Assembly: GCF_003315175.1 (NCBI RefSeq)
Contig: NZ_QNRQ01000013.1
Location: 62,001 to 126,000 of the forward strand
DNA length: 64,000 bases
Source: Eoetvoesiella caeni
GTDB taxonomy: Bacteria; Pseudomonadota; Gammaproteobacteria; Burkholderiales; Burkholderiaceae_B
Reading direction: 5' to 3'
Under the pieces are notes generated by a model. The model was given only the letters and a program-made list of their open reading frames with translations. It searched no databases and was not told the DNA's origin. Positions 59,758-64,000 of the stretch are shown piece after piece; positions within the stretch are counted from its first letter, which is position 1, and each line of letters starts with the position of its first letter. The position numbers and the translations under genes were made by a program.

Positions 59758-61230
59758 CTATCGCATCAGCTTTCTGCGAGCAGCTTCGCGCTCCATCCGC
59801 CTCTTTTCCTGTGCAACCGGGTCTGATGCCGGCGTCGCGACCGAAACGTTTTGCGGCAAGAAGGCACCATGCACATATTGGGCCACCACCATCTTGTCGG
59901 GAGCCCGGCAGGAATCGGGCTGATCCGAAAAATACAGGCACTCTGGATATCCTTCAATAAAGGTCACTCTCATAGAGCCCGTCCTGACGCCGTCCATGCC
60001 GCCGAACCTATATTTGGCGGCTACCTCCAGCGGTCGGCCCTGATCGTCTCTGGACGCGACGCTGGGGTCGGCGATGCTCTTGAGTACATATTTATTTATC
60101 TGCCATGACCGCGCCTCGCCTTTGATCAATTCCTCGAGCAGCGCCACGTAGTTCGGGTCTTCAAACGTCGTTCCGGTTGCGGGTATTGGTATGGGGGGCG
60201 CGGTCGAGCCGTCGGGGCGGATGCCGAATGGCCGATTCATGGCATAAAGTCGAAGATTCTCCTGGAATCGCATCAGTCCCGGGCTATTGCAGCCATTCAT
60301 TTCGATCAGGGCCTGCATGTCTTTGGCGCGGGTCGCCGCAGCTTCCGCTATTTGCCTAGGATTGGGCATGGCGGCTCCGGCGGCTCCGGCGGCACCGACA
60401 CCAAGCCCCAGGCCAAGGCCTTTGGTGGCAGCGAACAGATGTTTGTAGGTATCGCGCAGAAACACGGCGTCCAGCTTTTTCTTTACTTCCCACATCTTCG
60501 GGTCGGCAAACAAGCCGCTGGGCACGTCCTTCCATTGTGTGCAATACGGGGCGCTTTCAGAAAAAGTCCCGTTTCGATAGTAGGTGGTCGTGATGCCTTC
60601 TTGAACACATTGCAGGTCTGTCATTTCGACAAAGTCTTTCGGTCGCGTTTTGGTGTCGGCAGCGCACTGTTGCGCATATGCATTGAGATACGAGCCATAC
60701 AGGCTGTTGAACATTGACGAGCTGGCAGCAGTGTTGATGGCTGCAAAACTGCCCTGCATAAGCAGCGTTACAAGGTTCTCGTGGCTTAACCCCTTTGCAT
60801 TGAAGTCCGGCGCTTTGGCAAACTCGCCGGCAGCCGCTTTTTTGGTCAGCCTTGAGGTGTTGCAATACTGGCCGTTTACCTTGATGCCCATCACATTCTT
60901 TATGCTGCCGTCGGCAGCCAGATTTCCGGCGGAGCTGCCAAAATCAGCGCCTTGGCTGGGCCCGGCAAAGTGCACGTACATATCGGAACTGCGATATGTC
61001 ACCTTCATCGGCACGTTGGCGGCGTACAGCTTTTGGGGGCCATATCCGTCGTAGGTCAGCTTCGCTTCTTTGCCTTGTATTTCGATGGTGAATTCCACGG
61101 GCCCTACCGGGCACACCGTTTGGCCTACCCAGGTACCGCTCAAGTCGGGGGCCTGGGCGTATGCGGCCATAGATGTGCAGCCGCCAATAAAAACGGCAAG
61201 GTAACGAAGCCATTTATTGAAATTCTTCAT
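59758..61230 (-). CDS. Exported protein of unknown function
   Basis: The start at 61230 follows AAGGGAACG; 490 residues. A signal peptide ends near AYAQ (residue 24). The N-terminal part (about 27-130) looks like a beta-rich domain (DLSGTWVGQTVC, FTIEIQGKEAKLTY) of the kind seen in lipocalin-like or DUF-type exported proteins. The middle has a Gly/Ala-rich stretch (LGLGLGVGAAGAAGAAMP), and the end is basic (EKRRMEREAARRKL). Several cysteines may form disulfides. I do not recognise the family. Convergent with the sulfatase gene. Confidence 0.7.
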   Translation of the reverse strand: MKNFNKWLRYLAVFIGGCTSMAAYAQAPDLSGTWVGQTVCPVGPVEFTIEIQGKEAKLTYDGYGPQKLYAANVPMKVTYRSSDMYVHFAGPSQGADFGSSAGNLAADGSIKNVMGIKVNGQYCNTSRLTKKAAAGEFAKAPDFNAKGLSHENLVTLLMQGSFAAINTAASSSMFNSLYGSYLNAYAQQCAADTKTRPKDFVEMTDLQCVQEGITTTYYRNGTFSESAPYCTQWKDVPSGLFADPKMWEVKKKLDAVFLRDTYKHLFAATKGLGLGLGVGAAGAAGAAMPNPRQIAEAAATRAKDMQALIEMNGCNSPGLMRFQENLRLYAMNRPFGIRPDGSTAPPIPIPATGTTFEDPNYVALLEELIKGEARSWQINKYVLKSIADPSVASRDDQGRPLEVAAKYRFGGMDGVRTGSMRVTFIEGYPECLYFSDQPDSCRAPDKMVVAQYVHGAFLPQNVSVATPASDPVAQEKRRMEREAARRKLMR

Positions 61231-61584
61231 TATCGTTCCCTTGGATGGCGGAGAAACACGGCGGCGATCCTTCGACTTGCCGCAAAGGCCGACGGCCCTG
61301 GAGCAAATCGGCGGCAATACGCTTCGCCCGCGCCGACTGTACGATCATTCTAGGCGATACAAACGAAAAGATCGGTAGGCCAAACGGCCCAGTCGGCCAG
61401 GGCTGTCAGGAGGCGGCTAGCCAAGCCTGATTCGGCCAGACGCCCGTATGGGCAGTGGACAATTGAGTCTCGCGCCGTGTGCCTTGACCGACGGCGCGCC
61501 GAAGTCCATATACATATGTTCCCTCTTCAGATATATTTGCGGCGTTCTTTCTCTTTTTCGACCACTATTACTAAAGGACCCCAA
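61231..61584. other. 354-bp divergent spacer
   Basis: It separates two divergent genes for exported proteins. It is G/C-rich on the left and A/T-rich near the right gene. I see no gene, RNA or strong palindrome in it; promoters for both directions must lie here. Confidence 0.5.
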
Positions 61585-62070
61585 ATGAGGAACATTGTCG
61601 TATTGTCGGCAGCCCTTGGCCTGGCTCTAGCAGGCTGTACCTCGGTCCCGCCGAAATCGGGATCCGGGCCAGCGCATACGGAGGTTTGCAAGGCAACCTC
61701 CGAGCAAGAAATCTCGGCCTTGTTTGACCGATGGAATCAGTCGCTGCAAACCGGCGACCCGCACGCAGTTGTCATCAATTACGCCGCGCGCTCCATTCTT
61801 CTTCCCACCGTTTCGAACAAACCCCGACTCACCGCGGCCGAGAAGGAAGACTACTTCCACCATTTCCTTGAAAACAAGCCAGTCGGGAAGATCGATTCAA
61901 GATTCATCGACATCGGGTGCAACACCGCGGTCGACGCTGGGTTGTATACGTTCACCTTTGGCACTACCGGCGCTCAGGTCAAGGCCCGCTATACCTACAC
62001 CTACAAGTGGGACGGAAAACAATGGTTGATCACAAGCCACCATTCTTCTGCAATGCCCGAGAAGAGCTGA
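61585..62070 (+). CDS. Lipoprotein with SnoaL/DUF4440-like domain
   Basis: The start at 61585 follows AAAGGACCCC; 161 residues. A lipobox LAGC (Cys18) marks a lipoprotein. The rest matches the SgcJ/EcaC or calcium/calmodulin-kinase-association type of the NTF2-like fold: EISALFDRWNQSLQTGDPHAV, then a beta-rich second half ending YKWDGKQWLITSHHSS. These domains bind small hydrophobic ligands; the role is unknown. Convergent with the multicopper oxidase gene. Confidence 0.78.
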   Translation: MRNIVVLSAALGLALAGCTSVPPKSGSGPAHTEVCKATSEQEISALFDRWNQSLQTGDPHAVVINYAARSILLPTVSNKPRLTAAEKEDYFHHFLENKPVGKIDSRFIDIGCNTAVDAGLYTFTFGTTGAQVKARYTYTYKWDGKQWLITSHHSSAMPEKS

Positions 62071-62156
62071 AGCCTAAGCATTTCAACACCGAAACGGCAG
62101 GCATCGATGAACTTGCATTGGCATTTCCCGACGTCCGCGCCGCAGGGGCAGGGGGG

Positions 62157-63908
62157 TCAGGCAAGCACCTCGACCAGTTCCATCATACCCATGTCCTCGT
62201 GGTCAAGGGCATGGCAGTGCCAGACAAACTTGCCGGTAAAGTCGGTGAAGCGGCTACGGAATGTGATGGATGTGGGCTTATTTTGCGTGCCGTTGGGTGC
62301 CAATGGAATGGTGTCGCACCAGTAGGGTTCAATGTCTTCGCCATTGACCTTGATGACATAGCAGTCATTGATATGAATATGGAACGGGTGCGGGTAGCCA
62401 TTCATGTTGTACAGAGTCCACTCCTCCACAGCGTTGAGCGCCACGGTCTGCGTTGCAGCCAGTGCGGACTGGAACGGGGCTAGTTTGGTGCCTTCGTTGC
62501 CGGTGGAAAACACAAAATTAGTCAGGCCCGAGTTGTCTTTTTCCGGGACAAACCATTCTTCACCCGCGGGGATGGGCTGTACAAGCAGGGGATTGTCCTT
62601 GTCGAGGATAGCCAGGATAACCGCCCGAGTCTTGCCGCCATTCTGGGCGAGCTCGGCATCGGTGATGGGCTGGTAGTTGTTATACAAAGGCAGTCGGTTC
62701 GGGCTGGGCAGATCCATTTCGACCGGGCTGCCTTCAACGACGATGCGTGCCACGATTTCAGGGTCCGTGCTTGACGGTGCCTTGGCAGCGCGCAGGTAAT
62801 ACGTGCCAGGGGTTTTGCTGGCCTGCACCAGCATGGAATCGCGATTGCCCGGGTACATGACGCTGCCCGGCCAAAAGCGGCCGTCTATTTTGGCAACGGT
62901 GTCGGCGTTGATAGGGCGGTATTGGCGGGCAAAGACATTCCCATCGCGGGCGTAGTACCACAGGGTATGGTCGTCCAGCACCGGGCTGAAGGGATAGAAG
63001 ACGTCTGAATTAAGAAAATGCCAGTTCTGGATTTCCCCCGGACGCATGACAATAGTGGGCTGATAAGCCCCATTGAGCACGAAGGCGCTGTTATTGTCGT
63101 CTTCATATTCGTACAGGTTGTCGCTGTGGCCTTCCTTGGTAAGGTTCAGACGATGCACGAAGATGACTCTTTCGCGGATGTCCTTGGACAGGTCGAAATC
63201 ATTGCGGGGGGTAGAGACAAGAATAGCCCCGAACATGCCATTGAGCACCTGTGTGGTGGTAGACCCATGCAGATGCGGGTGATACCAGTAAATGCCGTTG
63301 GAATGGTTGGTTGGCAAGGTGATTTCATGCTGGCGGTCAGCTCCCGGCTTCACCCCTGCGTCGGGGCTGTCCACCATATAGTCGCCATAAACCCCGGGGC
63401 GGATTTCCTTCGGGTCCACATGCATGCCATGAAAATGCAGGTTGGTGCTGTTCTGGTAATTAAGATAGCTTAACGACGAGTACTTGGCATCGTTTCCGGG
63501 CAGCCTGTTTTTCAGCAGAATACGCAAGGTATCGCCCGCGTTCAGGCACAGGGTAGGGGCCAGAATACCGCTGTTATAGCTGCGCAGGTAGGCGCTGCGC
63601 GCCCGGGATGTGCCGGGGTAGGTATTCTGTGCGCTCGCCGCGAATTGCACGTTTCTGTTGCCATAAGCGCCCACCAGCTCTATGTCGATGAGGCCGTTTT
63701 GGGCATAGATTCGCGAGGCTTCGGGCAGGGTGTCTGGCGTGGCCGCCGCGCTGTTGCCATCACCGCTGTCGCAACCCGCCAGGGGCGGTAGTACCAGCCC
63801 CGCGGACAGGCCCAGCGACCAGCGCAAGACATCGCGGCGTTTAGGATCTGCAGGGCCGGTGGTGGCTACCAGCGGTTGATCGGTGCAGAGTCGGTCGCGC
63901 GTATTCAT
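62157..63908 (-). CDS. Multicopper oxidase (Tat-exported, lipoprotein-like)
   Basis: 583 residues. The N-terminus has a twin-arginine signal (RR24-25 in KRRDVLRWSLG), and a lipobox-like LAGC (Cys46) suggests lipid anchoring after export. All four copper motifs are present: HFHGMH, HPHLHG, HPFHIH and HCHALDHEDMGMM, giving type 1, 2 and 3 copper sites. Such enzymes oxidise phenols, metal ions (Cu(I), Mn(II), Fe(II)) or bilirubin-like substrates with O2. An upstream gene appears to end 10 bp before the start, so it is probably part of an operon continuing past the right edge. Confidence 0.9.
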   Translation of the reverse strand: MNTRDRLCTDQPLVATTGPADPKRRDVLRWSLGLSAGLVLPPLAGCDSGDGNSAAATPDTLPEASRIYAQNGLIDIELVGAYGNRNVQFAASAQNTYPGTSRARSAYLRSYNSGILAPTLCLNAGDTLRILLKNRLPGNDAKYSSLSYLNYQNSTNLHFHGMHVDPKEIRPGVYGDYMVDSPDAGVKPGADRQHEITLPTNHSNGIYWYHPHLHGSTTTQVLNGMFGAILVSTPRNDFDLSKDIRERVIFVHRLNLTKEGHSDNLYEYEDDNNSAFVLNGAYQPTIVMRPGEIQNWHFLNSDVFYPFSPVLDDHTLWYYARDGNVFARQYRPINADTVAKIDGRFWPGSVMYPGNRDSMLVQASKTPGTYYLRAAKAPSSTDPEIVARIVVEGSPVEMDLPSPNRLPLYNNYQPITDAELAQNGGKTRAVILAILDKDNPLLVQPIPAGEEWFVPEKDNSGLTNFVFSTGNEGTKLAPFQSALAATQTVALNAVEEWTLYNMNGYPHPFHIHINDCYVIKVNGEDIEPYWCDTIPLAPNGTQNKPTSITFRSRFTDFTGKFVWHCHALDHEDMGMMELVEVLA

Positions 63909-63918
63909 GCTTGTATCC

Positions 63919-64000
63919 TCAGGCCAGGCGGATGGAGTTAGGGGTTAGAACCACGGTGTCCTGAGCTGCCCGCCCGCAGGCGGCGCTGCGATTGTCGCCC
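63919..64000 (-). CDS. 3' end of an upstream gene (partial)
   Basis: A frame open from the right edge ends with TGA at 63919-63921, giving a tail ending DTVVLTPNSIRLA. It stops 10 bp before the multicopper oxidase ATG, with GAGG between. The tail is only about 26 codons, too short to identify. Another frame of the same stretch stops earlier. Confidence 0.4.
   Translation of the reverse strand, partial: GDNRSAACGRAAQDTVVLTPNSIRLA

Noticed and set aside
1-64000. tRNA, rRNA, CRISPR array, IS element, prophage or plasmid origin
   Set aside because: None was seen on either strand: no regularly spaced repeats, no transposase or integrase motifs, no tRNA-like cloverleaf.

Overview
The window looks like chromosomal DNA of a high-GC betaproteobacterium, most plausibly an Alcaligenaceae/Burkholderiales relative. 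This rests on gene style only: GTP-dependent PEP carboxykinase, DmpR-type phenol control, glcDEF, Bordetella-like ABC binding proteins and a typical intergenic hairpin repeat. It is a catabolic region rich in aromatic-degradation genes and transport. I see no rRNA, tRNA, CRISPR array, transposase or integrase.

Layout. 1-8.7 kb: a minus-strand aromatic cluster with two flavin monooxygenases, MarR and IclR regulators, a fumarylacetoacetate-hydrolase-family enzyme, an extradiol dioxygenase and two paralogous orphan periplasmic binding proteins. Two nearly identical promoter/operators (1139-1167 and 3073-3101) tie part of it together. 8.9-13.9 kb: gamma-glutamyltransferase followed by a complete glutamate/aspartate ABC importer. 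14-19.2 kb: pckG, an exported peroxiredoxin, an AraC regulator, a bile-acid-symporter-family protein and a ProQ/FinO-domain protein. 19.4-24.2 kb: a LuxR regulator divergent from a tightly overlapping GST-LigA-LigB operon, then a flavoprotein and a DUF2501 protein.

24.4-42.7 kb is a phenol/catechol ortho-cleavage island. It holds a CatR-like LysR regulator, catB, catC, catA, a Liv-type ABC importer, a sigma-54 activator of the DmpR/XylR family and the six-gene multicomponent phenol hydroxylase dmpKLMNOP. Phenol would be hydroxylated to catechol, cleaved to cis,cis-muconate and converted to 3-oxoadipate enol-lactone; catD and later steps are not here. The most unusual content is a pair of overlapping dynamin-like GTPase genes placed 19 bp behind catA and meeting catC tail to tail. 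ATAC-N7-GTAT operators lie before catB and between catA and the transporter, and again before a vanA-like gene at 47 kb. A -24/-12 promoter precedes dmpK.

42.7-52 kb: carboxynorspermidine dehydrogenase and decarboxylase with an XRE regulator (an alternative polyamine route), a lone Rieske oxygenase of the VanA type, and the glycolate oxidase genes glcDEF with divergent glcC and two TGG-N5-CCA palindromes. 52-64 kb: transporters (CynX-like MFS, AEC, DHA2 MFS), cytochrome b561, a sulfatase lipoprotein with dockerin-like repeats, two exported proteins of unknown function and a Tat-type multicopper oxidase at the right edge.
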